Below are positions 36,101 to 47,883 of a stretch of DNA of 64,000 nucleotides, piece after piece (positions within the stretch are counted from its first letter, which is position 1; every line of letters begins with the position of its first letter). The notes below the pieces were generated by a model. The model made no database searches. It was not told the DNA's origin and saw only the letters and a list, made by a program, of their open reading frames with translations. The position numbers and the translations under genes were made by a program. Origin of the DNA: Ananas comosus (lineage: Eukaryota > Streptophyta > Magnoliopsida > Poales > Bromeliaceae); the NCBI RefSeq assembly GCF_001540865.1, contig NC_033622.1, forward strand, positions 8,298,119-8,362,118. Direction: 5' to 3'.

Positions 36101-36617
36101 CTTTTTCCTTGGGTGGCCGTACCCACTGGGAACCATGGAGTTGGTTCTCACCCCACGTGGTTTTGGGGTGTTTTCAGGTTGTACGTGTGCAGCGCGGTGG
36201 CGCGAGGCGAGGGCATAGCTCAGTAGATAGCACCCTACCACAGAGACCGAGGTAGCAGTACCCTGAGTCTAGCTTAGGAGACTAGAAGGCAAGAATCTAA
36301 ATGTATCAAACTTGTAAAATAAATGATGTAATAATATGATTGTATCTGGAAGTAAAATGTAAATTCGAAGCTGAGATGTACTAAGTGAATGCAATGAATG
36401 CTTGTAATAGCTGTTAGTTTTATGTATTTGATACTTCCTTTTCAGTCTGGATTGTTATCCGTTCCTAGTTGGAACATTCGTTGATTGTTTGGATTGCGAC
36501 GCCTAGAACGTACAGGGGAGACTCTGTCCGCGTATAGGGGAAACCCCGGTCTGTTCGGCGGTCTGTTGACGGCGCCGCGACCCGGTCCAAATTGGCGGTT
36601 GGTCGCGGGGCGTGACA
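33138..36617 (+). mobile_element. Solo LTR X, interrupted by a misplaced contig
   Basis: It starts TGTCATACCCAGG at 33138 and ends GCGGGGCGTGACA at 36617, with identical 5-bp target repeats CACGC at 33133-33137 and 36618-36622. The true content is 33138-33930 plus 34404-36617 (about 3.0 kb plus a small unsequenced gap). The block 33932-34402 between two single Ns belongs elsewhere. It has seven or so ACCGGT sites (33337-33595), a CT tract, donor GAGAG/GTAAGC at 33907/33908, degenerate GCGACGACTTCGCCGCC repeats (35345-35700), a GAACCA...TGGTTC hairpin and an acceptor at 36176-36177. Confidence 0.85.
33932..34098. other. Flank of the gypsy 3 element on a misplaced contig
   Basis: This short stretch between the single N at 33931 and the LTR at 34099 carries no gene. 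Its last pentamer, CTCTT (34094-34098), is the candidate target site at the left end of gypsy 3. Confidence 0.5.
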
Positions 36618-36853
36618 CACGCGGAGCGTGAAGCCACTTGGGAGCTCAAGGAGACGATGCGAAAGGCTTATCCTCACTTCTTCGTGAAAGTTTTGAGGAG
36701 CCCAAGGATCTATCTAGATTGTATCTATCACCTAGAGGGGGATTGTATCTAGATTGTATCTAGTTTGTATTTATGATTCGAATGCCTACAACTAAGTATG
36801 AATCACCATAATATGAATTAAACCTTTACCTGAGCATCGTGATTCACGTTATG
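34404..36853 (+). other. Misplaced contig: end of LTR X plus end of gypsy 2 pol
   Basis: The contig is bounded by single Ns at 34403 and 36854. It carries the 3' part of solo LTR X up to 36617, the target repeat CACGC, and then the last codons of gypsy 2 pol. It belongs directly after 33930 and not after 34402. Confidence 0.8.
36618..36743 (+). pseudogene. Gypsy 2 pol C-terminus (chromodomain-like tail)
   Basis: After the target repeat the frame reads AEREATWELKETMRKAYPHF, the continuation of the WSNH motif at 33130. This EATWE...YPHLF block is the tail of the chromodomain-like region in Del/Tekay-type integrases. The sequence then reaches GAGGGGGAT and TGTATCTAG near 36743, a candidate polypurine tract and start of the gypsy 2 3' LTR, which is cut by the N at 36854. 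Confidence 0.8.
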
Positions 36854-39800
36854 NACAGTACTCAAGGGTTGGTCTTAACCCTATGGAATTGACCTATCTA
36901 GGTCCAAGCCTTTACTCGACCTAAGTTAATACTTTAGGTTCGTTGCTTTCATACTCTTAGCCTAGGTTTATTAACACTAGGTCCATTATTCTCGTCTACC
37001 TAGATTCACTTGACTCTAGGTTAACACTTTTTATCACATAACCTAGGTTTACTTTAACGCTAGGTTCATTATCACTCTTGTTCAACCTAGGTTCACGACT
37101 CTAGGTTCAATGCCACTCGATCTATATGTATACATATATCCTTCACTTAGCATTCTTACATTAGCATCCCTATAACATGCTTATCATACACGTACTTAGC
37201 ATTTTTACCATGTCATCAACTATATTCTTAGCATTAACCACATGCTTACATTTATTAATTCTACATCATGCTTATCATACAATTACTTAGCATTCTTACA
37301 TTAGCATTTCTACACATAAAACATGACTAACGTATGTCATTTACTTTATGCTTTCCACTTAGCATTATTTACACTATGTCATTACGCATCGTTTGGTAGC
37401 CTAACTTAGAATTCATCTTATGCATACACATGCTCTATCAATAGCTACCACTACATGCATCAATGATAAACATTTAACTTAGACATACAGGCGACCTAGT
37501 CGCTTCGGTAAACACAACTCACCTTAACTCGCGTTCCGATTGCTTGTCGACACTTGCAATCGGCCTCCTGTGGCACCCGGCACCCGTTTGGGCCCGATTT
37601 CACAGTTGCTTTCCTAGAGCGTGCCGCTTCGCCGTTTCCAGAGTTAAAGGTCTTTGCCTTGCAACTACGGTGCTCGGGACCCGATTTCATGATTTATGGA
37701 TGTCGCCTCGGCCTTCCAGGCGGAAACGAAGCCCCAAGCGTCCGTTTCTTCAATATCTTTGCAACGGCTTGTCAGATTGCCGAACCGACTTTGCCAACGT
37801 GTTTCGTTACCTACCAATTAGGTTTACGAAGGGTCAAATGAGATCAAACTCATCTATTTACAAAAATCCCACTTTGGATGCCCTAGATGCTACTATTGCA
37901 AAAACCACCAAATCGATCTTCGATTCATGCAATAAACACCTATTTAGCATCTAGGAATGCTACTAAATCCATTTCTAGAGCATTAGAATCAAACTCTAGA
38001 GATCTACCATTGTAGGGTTTGGAACTTACCTCCAAAAGCTCTCCAAAAGCAATGGAAGAAGAAGAAGATGATGATGGTGATTCTTCCAAGCCTCTTCTCT
38101 TTCAATCCTTCCTCTTCTTCTTCTTCTCCTTCTCCTTCTCTTTCTCCTTCTTTTCTTTCTAGAGAGAGAGAGGGACACGTTTTGGGGGCTAAACGGGTGA
38201 GGGAGAAGAGAGAAATGAGCCAAAACCCACTTCTATACCCACTGCACATTTGCACAAAGGCCCCTCAACAATGAAAGTGTTGCACAGCCCAAACTGGGCC
38301 ATTTTCGGGTGCTGGGACCGGTCCTTGGACTTGAGGGACCGGTCCCCGAAGGTCCAGAAAAACAGCATTCCAGACTTAGCCAAATTTTCAGCTTTTTCAG
38401 CTTTCGGGGTCCGTTTTCACTCTGTTTTCGCTCGTTTGACCTCCGATTCGTTTCAAATCGAACCGAGACTCACCAAACATGTTTTCAAATATGTTTTCAT
38501 CATCTTTTCATCCACATTAATGCTGGATTTAGCTCACGGCCCAACATAGCCTTTTGGGTTCCGTTTTCGCGCCTATGCGCACCGAAACGCCCGAATGCTC
38601 CAGAACTTCACCGAACTTCACCGGGATCATTCAAATGGCTCTCCAACCAAATGTACACCGTAACTTCAAAGTTTTAGAAGTTCGATATGTTACAAAGAAT
38701 CCACAAGCATTTACAAAATAAAGAGAGCTTACTAACTATTACATCATTTGCATTCATTTACATATTCATCTTCTCAAAATGGGTACATGGTTCACTAATG
38801 ACCATCAAATACATACATTAGGAGCTCTCCAAACCCTCACCTACAGAAGGTCTCTCATATACATAGGTGTGCTAATGCAAAAATAGGAAAGCTACTATGT
38901 ACTACTACTCGGGCGCGATGCCCTTTCCGCGGTCCTCGCCCGGCGCGCTCGTGCTAGGCCCTGCAACAAAGTGGGGTGAGAACTATTGTCCATAGTTCCC
39001 AGTGGGTTCGGCCGCCGACTCCGCCGATCTCCCCACTAGGTCCGAGTGGGCAAAAGCAGATAGATAGATAGATAGATATCAAAGCTGTAAATGCAATAGT
39101 AGGAAAACTATGCTACTATGCCCAATCATATGTCATATATGCATGCATCATATAGTTAAGGGTTTACTAACATGCTACTATGTCCACTATCCATGTCCAA
39201 CAAGCAAATGTTCAATGACAGTGCTATTCTCATGTTCAATCAATCCTTCGAGATCCACTTGGGTTCGTCCACGACTCACCTCAAACCTCGTATGGTAAGG
39301 AGACGCACCTCGCTCTCAAACCCAAGGCCGCCTGCAGGGCATCAACTCTGCCCCTCTTGCACCAAACTCCGGAGTGCTCGAAGACTTGGGTGGTGCGACC
39401 ACCACAAGTATAAACATACTGTGAGTATGATTAATCCTCTTAACTTGAGGATACCTTATCAACTCTAGGGTTACAAGTCACTCGGGAATCCACCTATCCC
39501 AAAGTCCAAATACAATGTTTGGCTACATTATGTTCTTGTTCAACGAGTCATTTAGTAGAGAATCCACCTATCCTTAAGTTCACATGCCACTAGTGTCATT
39601 ACACTAAGTTATATGCCACACGTTTTTATTTGTTTAACAATCAATGCCACTCAATATGTCTTTAACGATCATCGAGTTCATCTCTTTTCTTGGCACTATA
39701 GAATTCAATGTCAAGACCCAATTCTTATCTAACCATCATCATGCATTCAACTCATACATCGATATTATTAGCAAGCATAAGGAGAGGAATAACATGCAAT

Positions 39801-41058
39801 TCTACAATGCTATATGTAAGAGATGTAAATTATGAAATACTAAGACATAATAAGGAACCTGGTTGCTTCGGGATGACACCACCCACCTTTCGACGATGTG
39901 GAGGTCCTAAAAATGCTATTCGGCACTTGTTACGACGAAATCTCCGCCTCTAAGAAGGAAACGAAGCTTGCTCGGCCTTGTTTTGCCGATATCTTTCCAA
40001 CGACTTGACGAATGCTGAATCCGTCTTCGCCCACGCGTTTAGACACCTAACAATTAGGTTTGATGCTATCAATTGAGATCAAACCCATCCATTGAGCAAA
40101 ACCCCATTTTGGGTGCCCTAGGTTGCATCTATGCAAAAAAGCTCCAACAAATCCCTAAATTCTAGTTTTGAGCATCTATTAAGCATGCTAGAATACTAAT
40201 CAAACCATTTCTAGGGTTAAAAATCCAAACCCTAAGCTTCTACCATTGTAGGGTTCAAGAGCTTACCTCTAAGCTAGCTCCAATGGTGAGGAGAGGAAGA
40301 AGAGGATGACCAAGGCCTTTCTTTAGCTTGCCTCTCCTTCTTCTCCACCTTCTTCTCCTTCATTTCCTTCCTCTCCTTCTTCTTTGCTTCAAGAGAGGAG
40401 AGAGAGCTCTTAGAGAGAGAGAGGAGTGTGTGTGTGTTCGGTGAGGAATGAGGGAGAGAGTGTGTGCTAACCCTCCTACGCCCCTCAACTAAAGCAACAA
40501 TTGCTATTGGAACCCTCAACTTTGCTTCTCTCAAACTGCCCTGCCTGGGTAGTTTTCGCGCACGGGGACCGGTCCTTCTATGGACAGACCGGTCCCCGAG
40601 AGCACCTTTTGCGGGCAGTGCTCTTCTGCCAGCTTCTACGCGTACGGGGACCGATCTATCCCTGCCAGGGACCGGTCCCCGAGAGTAGAGCTCTTAGGAC
40701 TTAGCCAAATTTTCGATATTCTCGCTGGTTACGCGTACGGGGACCGGTCCTCGACTGAGGGACCGCACCTTCAAGGACCGGTCCTCACCTGAGAGACCGG
40801 ACCCCGAGAGCGAATATCGCGCGCAGAGTTCTCTGTCTCGTTTTCAGCTTACGGGGACCGGTCTCTCCCCCCCGGGACCGGTCCCCGAGAGCAGAATCTG
40901 CCAAGTGCAGATTTCGCACTGTTTGCTCTCGCAGATCCAACTCCAATGCACTTTTTGTGTTTTGGACACCTTCAGCTTTTCCGAAGCCTACCCAGTCGAC
41001 AATTAGTCCATTCTGAGAGAAGTCTAACTCTCGAATTTCGAGAATTTACTTCCTTACA

Positions 41059-41070
41059 TCCTCCCCTCCT
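41059..41070 (-). other. Polypurine tract of gypsy 3
   Basis: The minus strand reads AGGAGGGGAGGA, immediately followed by the LTR start TGTAAGG. It defines the internal/LTR boundary. Confidence 0.8.
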
Positions 41071-41129
41071 AAAAAGGAGTTTCGTTCTCGAAACTAATCC
41101 AATTCTCAACTCAAACTTAAACTCATACC

Positions 41130-42922
41130 TTATTCCTTAAATAGGTGAGGATGATGCTTCCTCATCAGATCCTTGAGTTCCCAGGTGGCTTCGCGATCAT
41201 CGTGATTGCTCCACCATATCTTGACGTAGGGAATCTCGCGATTTCTCAACTTTCGCACTTCTCGGGCGACAATCATCACCGGGAACTCTTCATAACTCAA
41301 GTCTCCTTGAAGTTCCGGCGGTTCATACAGCATAGCATGCTCGGAGTTATGAACGTACTTGTGAAGATTAGAAATATGGAACACGTAATGCACATCCGCA
41401 AGCTTCGGCGGCAAAGCTAGCCGATAGGCTACCGTACCAATCCGCTCCAATATCTCATACGGTCCAATATAGCGAGGACTCAACTTTCCTCGGACTCCAA
41501 ATCGCTTTACCTCTCGCATCGGCGAAACTTTCAAGAACACGCGGTCGCCCACCGCGAATTCCAAATCTCTTCGGCGCTTATCTGCATAGCTTTTCTGTCT
41601 CAATTGCGCCGTGAGCAATCTCTTGCGAGCAAGGCGAACCTTCTCCTCCGCTTCTCTTAAGACATCGGGGCCTATTACCGCACGCTCACCTACATCACCC
41701 CAGTGTATAGGAGATCGACACTTCCGTCCATAAAGGATCTCGAACGGTGCCATCTCAATGCTAGCTTGGTAACTATTGTTGTAGGCGAACTCAGCCATCG
41801 ACAAATGATTTGCCCAACTACCCTTATAGTCAATGACACACGCTCGCAACATATCCTCCAGAATCTGAATGGTTCTCTCCGATTGCCCATCTGTCTGAGG
41901 ATGAAACGCGGTACTAAAATCGAGCCGTGTGCCAAGTGCCTCCTACAGGTTCTTCCAAAAGTGTGAAGTGAATCGGGGGTCTCGATCTGACACAATTGAT
42001 TTTGGAACCCCGTGCAACCTCACCACTTCATCAATGTACACCTGCGCTAACTTATCACCCGACCAGGTAGTGTGAATCGGTAGAAAATGAGCTGACTTAG
42101 TCATGCGGTCATAATAACCCAAATCGCATCGTGGTCGCCCGACGAACGGGGTAACCCAACCATGAAGTCCATCGCTATGTCCTCCTACTTCCAAACAGGA
42201 ATGGGCAGGCCCTGAAGTTTCCCCACTGAAAATCGGCGCTCCGCCTTAACTTGCTGGCATACTAGGCACTGCGCCACGAAGCGTCCAATATCCGCTTTCA
42301 TTCCCGACCACCAGTACTGCGTCTTTAGATCCTGGTACATCTTGGTGCCGCCCGGGTGGATACTATAAGGAGCCCGATGAGCTTCTTGCAAAATCAATTT
42401 TCGAACTTCCTCATCGTTCGGTACACACCACCGATTTCTAAATCGAAGTGCACCGCCGGCGTCCACCGTGAAATCGCCGCCATGTCCACCCTCGATGTCT
42501 CGCCGCACCTTTCGGAGGCAAGGGTCCGCAAGTTGCAGATTCTTGATCCTCTCCAACAAGGTCGGTTGGACAACGAGAGCCGATATCATAGCCGGAACCC
42601 CCGGAGTCACTATCTCGAGATCCAATCGTTTCATCTCCCTGCACAGAGGACCCTGAGTCATGACCTTTTGCTCGAGGATCTCAACCGACTTCCTGCTAAG
42701 GGCATCGGTGACTACATTCGCCTTCCTGGGGTGGTAGAGGATTGTAACATCATAATCCTTCAGTAGCTCTAACCACTGCCGCTGCCGCATGTTCAGTTCC
42801 TTCTGTGTGAACAGATATTTCAGGCTCTTGTGGTCGGTATATATCTCGCAACGCGCGCCGTATAAATAATGCCTCCACAACTTGAGAGCAAATACCACCG
42901 CGGCTAACTCCAAGTCGTGTAT
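41130..42922 (-). pseudogene. Gypsy 3 pol C-terminal half, copy 1 (RNase H to chromodomain)
   Basis: This copy runs from the RNase H connection ([19 protein letters not shown]) through the integrase zinc region ([10 protein letters not shown]) and core ([27 protein letters not shown]) to the tail YVKIWWSNHDDREATWELKD and HPHLF, a chromodomain-like end. Stops replace a Trp after IPVWK and a Gln after FWKNL. Positions 41593-42922 repeat 43586-44915 almost exactly, and only this copy holds the true C-terminus. It breaks at the single N at 42923, in the middle of RNase H. Confidence 0.85.
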
Positions 42923-42923
42923 N

Positions 42924-43584
42924 GCTATTTCTAACAAGATCATGCAAAAATTTTCATAAAAAAAAATGACATTTTACAAAAATCCCGAAATTACATGAAA
43001 AAAGAAGTTCAGAACATGGATCAGCGAAAAATAATGTGTTTTGATGTGATTCAAGTGTTCTAGAAGCAAGATAATTGTAACACACTGGACCTTTGCAAAT
43101 TGCGAGGTTCGAGTGTTTCGGTGTATTTCGAGCTTTCCCATACTTGGTGGAGGATTGTAGAATGTTTTCCGACCTAAAAAGTTCGAAAATCGAAATTCTG
43201 GATAAGTCCTGAGAGATTTTACTCTCGGGGACCGGTCCCTGGAAGGAGAGACCGGTCCCCCAGTGAGCAGTGTTGAGGCAGCCTGAGGCAACCGGTCCCT
43301 GGCAGGCGAGACCGGTCCCCGAGCGCGTCTTCGCAGTGAGAGACCGGTCTTGCGCGGGGAGAGACCGGTTCCCGAACGCTGGTTTTTCGTGTTCGCAGCG
43401 AGAGACCAGTCCCTGCTGGGGAGAGACCGGTCCCTCTGGGCGAAAACTGCACAGGCCGGGCTGATGTAATATTAGATTTTTGAGGGGCCTCACAGGATTT
43501 TGTTACAAGAGAAGGCTTATATGGCCACTTCTCCTTCTCCCCTTCCTCACTTCACCATTTCTCTTGCTTCTAGAGAGAGAGAGA
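42924..43584 (+). mobile_element. Inserted LTR 5' fragment between two N joins
   Basis: Positions 43073-43584 are the first 0.5 kb of an LTR closely related to LTR G (TGTAACACACTGGACCTTTG start, ACCGGT palindromes at 43227-43430, a TAAGTCCTGAGAG box, the start of the GA/CT leader). Positions 42924-43072 are its unrelated 5' flank. Both borders are single Ns, so it is most likely a stray contig placed inside gypsy 3. Confidence 0.75.
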
Positions 43585-43585
43585 N

Positions 43586-45551
43586 TTCTGTCTCAATTGC
43601 GCCGTGAGCAATCTCTTGCGAGCAAGGCGAACCTTCTCCTCCGCTTCTCTTAAGACATCGGGGCCTATTACCGCACGCTCACCTACATCACCCCAGTGTA
43701 TAGGAGATCGACACTTCCGTCCATAAAGGATCTCGAACGGTGCCATCTCAATGCTAGCTTGGTAACTATTGTTGTAGGCGAACTCAGCCATCGACAAATG
43801 ATTTGCCCAACTACCCTTATAGTCAATGACACACGCTCGCAACATATCCTCCAGAATCTGAATGGTTCTCTCCGATTGCCCATCTGTCTGAGGATGAAAC
43901 GCGGTACTAAAATCGAGCCGTGTGCCAAGTGCCTCCTACAGGTTCTTCCAAAAGTGTGAAGTGAATCGGGGGTCTCGATCTGACACAATTGATTTTGGAA
44001 CCCCGTGCAACCTCACCACTTCATCAATGTACACCTGCGCTAACTTATCACCCGACCAGGTAGTGTGAATCGGTAGAAAATGAGCTGACTTAGTCATGCG
44101 GTCATAATAACCCAAATCGCATCGTGGTCGCCCGACGAACGGGGTAACCCAACCATGAAGTCCATCGCTATGTCCTCCTACTTCCAAACAGGAATGGGCA
44201 GGCCCTGAAGTTTCCCCACTGAAAATCGGCGCTCCGCCTTAACTTGCTGGCATACTAGGCACTGCGCCACGAAGAGTCCAATATCCGCTTTCATTCCCGA
44301 CCACCAGTACTGCGTCTTTAGATCCTGGTACATCTTGGTGCCGCCCGGGTGGATACTATAAGGAGCCCGATGAGCTTCTTGCAAAATCAATTTTCGAACT
44401 TCCTCATCGTTCGGTACACACCACCGATTTCTAAATCGAAGTGCACCGCCGGCATCCACCGTGAAATCGCCGCCATGTCCACCCTCGATGTCTCGCCGCA
44501 CCTTTCGGAGGCAAGGGTCCGCAAGTTGCAGATTCTTGATCCTCTCCAACAAGGTCGGTTGGACAACGAGAGCCGATATCATAGCCGGAACCCCCGGAGT
44601 CACTATCTCGAGATCCAATCGTTTCATCTCCCTGCACAGAGGACCCTGGGTCATGACCTTTTGCTCGAGGATCTCAACCGACTTCCTGCTAAGGGCATCG
44701 GTGACTACATTCGCCTTCCTGGGGTGGTAGAGGATTGTAACATCATAATCCTTCAGTAGCTCTAACCACTGCCGCTGCCGCATATTCAGCTCTTTCTGCG
44801 TAAATAGATACTTTAGACTCTTGTGGTCGGTATATATCTCGCAACGCGCGCCGTATAAATAATGCCTCCACAACTTGAGAGCAAATACCACCGCGGCTAA
44901 CTCCAAGTCGTGTATAGGGTAGTTCTTCTCGTAACGTTTCAACTGACGGGACGTATAAGCGATCACCTTCCCGCCTTGCATCAGAACACACCCTAGTCTT
45001 GAATAGGAAGCGTCGCTATACACCACAAAGTCTTCACCCTGCACCGGTAAAGCAAGCACTGGAGTCGAAGTTAATCTTTCCTTCAACTCCTTGAAACTCC
45101 GGTCGCACTCGTCACTCCAGACGAACTTGGTGCCCTTCTGAGTTAGATGGGTAAGTGGAATCACGATCTTCGAGAAACCTTCCACAAACCGTCTATAATA
45201 GCCCGCCAAGCCCACGAAGCTTCGGACCTCCGTGACATTTGTTGGGCGCGGCCAATCCTTGATTGCCTCAACCTTCCTAGGGTCTACAGAAACTCCACCC
45301 TCGGAAATCACATGCTCCAGAAATGCGACTTCTCGGAGCCAAAAGTCACACTTCTTTAGCTTAGCATATAGCTTCTCCTCCAGAAGGACTTGAAGCACTA
45401 ATCTCAAATGCTCGGCATGCTCCTCGTCATTGCGAGAATAGACCAATATGTCGTCTATGAAGACCACGACAAATTGGTCCAAAAACTCCTTGAAGACACG
45501 GTTCATCAAATCCATGAACGCCGTCGGGGCATTCGTAAGTCCAAAAGGCAT
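43586..45551 (-). pseudogene. Gypsy 3 pol: RT palm, RNase H and integrase, copy 2
   Basis: From the right, a 457-codon open block starts [20 protein letters not shown], has catalytic FIDD in [13 protein letters not shown], RNase [12 protein letters not shown] and the integrase zinc region ending [12 protein letters not shown] at 44178-44180 replaces a Trp codon. The integrase core follows, ending at the N join 43585 within the post-core segment (RLLTAQLRQ). It is separated from the upstream pol by a one-base frameshift near 45540-45555. The structure fits a Del/Tekay-type chromovirus. Confidence 0.9.
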
Positions 45552-46560
45552 GACCGTGAATTCATGTGCCTATACCGCGTACGGAACGCGGTCTTCTGAA
45601 CATCTTTCGGCTTGATCTTCAATTGGTGATAACCGGATTGCAAGTCTATCTTTGAATACACACACGACCCCTGCAACTGGTCGAACAAGTTATCGATTCG
45701 GGGAAGTGGATACTTATTCTTGATTGCGACTCTATTCAACTCACGATAATCCACACAGAGTCGGAATGATCCATCCTTCTTCCGCACAAACAACACTGGG
45801 GCTGCCCACGGTGAGACGCTTGGCCAGATAAATTGCTTGTCGAGGAGATCTTGTAATTGATTCCTCAACTCCTTTAGTTTCGCCGGCGCCATTCTATACG
45901 GGGCTTTCGAGATCGGCGCGGTACCGGGAATCAAGTCTATGACGAACTCGATCTTTCGATCTGGCGATATCCCCGGCAACTCCGCGGGAAACATATCTGG
46001 GAACTCCTGTATTACCGACAACTCCTCCAAGGTCGGAGCCACTCGGTCCACCTCCACAATGGTCGCCAAGTATGCTGTGTAACCGCTGTTAACCAACTTT
46101 CTCGCTCTCGTCGCCGACACCGTCGCGACGAAGCACGAGCTTCGACAAGCCCGATACGTGAACTCCTCTTGTCCGGGCTCACGAAAGGTAAGCACCCTGC
46201 TCTTGCAGTCAATTGTCATGTAGTACTCCGAGAGCCAATCCATGCCCAATATGACATTGTACTCTTTCAGCCTCTTGAGCACCAACAAGTGAATCGGCAT
46301 TATCCAATCGCCTATTTGTACTGGGCACGCTAAACACTCCTTGTGGATCAGAAAATCCCGCCCAGGGCCAGACACGCACCAAGTGCTCTTACTAAATTGA
46401 AATTCGATACCATGCATTTGTGCAAATGGCCTACTTATGAATGAATGCGTGGCACCTGTATCAAACATAGCTTGGGAGCAAACTCTGTTAACTAAAACCA
46501 TACCTGCCACTACATGGCACTCCTCTGGCTCACCAGGCTCCTCAGCTTGTGTCGGGCGGC
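45540..46560 (-). pseudogene. Gypsy 3 pol: protease and RT N-terminal part
   Basis: The frame contains the protease catalytic motif in [14 protein letters not shown] (about 46430-46470), then [55 protein letters not shown] and DLQSGYHQ, the usual protease-to-RT order. It overlaps the end of gag in another frame, and a frameshift with the gag frame lies around 46560. It ends at a second frameshift just after the RTRY motif. Neighbours are gag to the right and the RT palm to the left. Confidence 0.85.
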
Positions 46561-47883
46561 GAACACCCGCCCGCTCGGTGCCGAGCGTGTCATCTCTGGC
46601 TGACGCGATGCCATCGCTTGTCTCGCCGACGCAGCCGTCGGTGGAGCTCCTCCATAATGAGCTGGGATCGCCGGCGCCGATGCAATGGATGGAGCAGGCG
46701 AGGCTCCTTCTCCCGAGCAATCACGTATGAAGTGCCCCGGTTGCCCGCACTTGAAGCACTTGCCTTGGCGCTCATCACAATGCGACGGTTGGTGGTCTCC
46801 GCCGCAAATGACACACCGCCGCGCTCCACGGCCCTTGTACTGAGTCCGCGGATACTTCGGGGGCTTCTTGGAACTTGTCGGTCCCCCCGAACCGCCGCCT
46901 TGCCGTTTCTTGCCTTTATCCCTGGACTCGGCCAAAAGCTCAAGCTCCTCGCGCACATGGGCATCTCCGTGCTCTGCCCACAGCGCCCGATCAAAGACCT
47001 CCGCAAGGGTCGTGAGCTTGAATATCTGAACGGCCTTGTAAATTCCCAGCCGGAGTCTCCTTAAGAACCAGTTGGCTCTATCCCTATCATCTTTCATCAC
47101 ATTCGGGACGTAGTCTATGATGTGGAAAAACTCTTGCTTATTGTCCGCCACAGTGTGGTCCCCCTGTCTTAACTTGCGAAATTTCTCCTGCAGCTTCCGC
47201 TTCTGAGTATTGGGGAAGTAGTTGGCGAACATCGCCCTCTTGAACTCTTCCCACAGCATCGGTGGAAGTTCTGAAGGCCTATCTCGCTTTACTCTCTTCC
47301 ACCACACTTTCGCCGTCTTCTCCAAATAGTGTGTGGCGAGATACACCTTATCCTTCTCCGAGGTGGACAGGTCCTCGAAGAGCGTCTCCATCGAGTCGAC
47401 CCACGACTCGACCATCGCCGGCTCTACTTTCTCCCCCTCGACGATAGGCGGATGAAACTTGTTAAACTTGATTAGAGCCGCCAACACGTGCTCCTTCTCC
47501 GCTTCCTCGGCCGCCGCATCGGGTGTCACCGATCCCGACGCCGCAGGAGGAACGACCATCGGCGGGGGATGCGCCGCCACCGGAATCGCTGCTATACCCT
47601 CACCCTCAGCTGCTTTGGGCTCACGCGCTGAGGGTGTGGGTGGAACTCGACCGTCCGTCGCCATCGCGGTCATCGCTGCTAATTGCCGCTCCATCAACTC
47701 TTGGAGCAGCCCGAATTGACCCGCAAGTGCGGTCACTTGCGCCCGCAACTCCTGCACCTCACTCGGTCCAGCATGTGCAGACACCACGGGAGGCTCTGGG
47801 GCTCGTGCAGGTTCAACTTGCACCGGCACCTCGGGAGGCGGTGCCGGAACCGACCTGCCTGTGGAGTATCTCTTCGGGGCCAT
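46510..47883 (-). pseudogene. Gypsy 3 gag (capsid and nucleocapsid)
   Basis: The start is the ATG at 47883 (MAPKRYSTGRS); the open frame continues upstream without a better start. It is about 457 codons. A Pro/Ala-rich N-terminus with a short coiled stretch (ELRAQVTALAGQFGLLQELM) is followed by the capsid-like region (WVDSMETLFEDL, VWWKRVKR, ANYFP, FRKLRQGD) and two zinc knuckles at about residues 357-369 (CVICGGDHQPSHC) and 376-389 ([14 protein letters not shown]). This is the best-preserved gene of the element. The C-terminus after about residue 435 is probably read in the wrong frame because of a frameshift. Confidence 0.85.

Larger units (their letters stand above)
34287..38694 (-). mobile_element. 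Solo LTR Z nested in the gypsy 3 LTR
   Basis: On the minus strand it starts TGTAACATATCGAACTTC at 38694 and ends GTCGGGGCGTGACA at 34287. Identical target repeats AAGAA flank it (34282-34286 and 38695-38699). Its own sequence is 34287-34402 plus 36855-38694. About 1.2 kb is missing at the single-N joins, judged from alignment with LTR X. Two ACCGGT palindromes lie at about 38324-38343 and a donor GAG/GTAAGT at 38028-38029. CTAGGTT-rich irregular repeats fill 36885-37130. Confidence 0.8.
34099..41058 (-). mobile_element. 3' LTR of gypsy 3, split by solo LTR Z and by a misplaced contig
   Basis: On the minus strand the LTR starts TGTAAGGAAGTAAATTCTCG next to the polypurine tract and ends CTCGGGGCGTGACA at 34099. 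Its own sequence is 34099-34286 plus 38700-41058 (about 2.55 kb). It has a palindromic start (AATTCTCGAA...TTCGAGAGTT), dyads of ACCGGT palindromes at 40565-40885, CT/GA tracts, a donor AGAG/GTAAGC (40265-40266), a GAACTAT...ATAGTTC hairpin (about 38978-39007) and an acceptor GCAG (38961-38964). Confidence 0.85.

Noticed and set aside
42924..43584. A solo LTR inserted in gypsy 3 pol
   Set aside because: It lacks an LTR 3' end and target repeats, and both borders are single Ns next to a duplicated pol segment, so an assembly artefact is far more likely.
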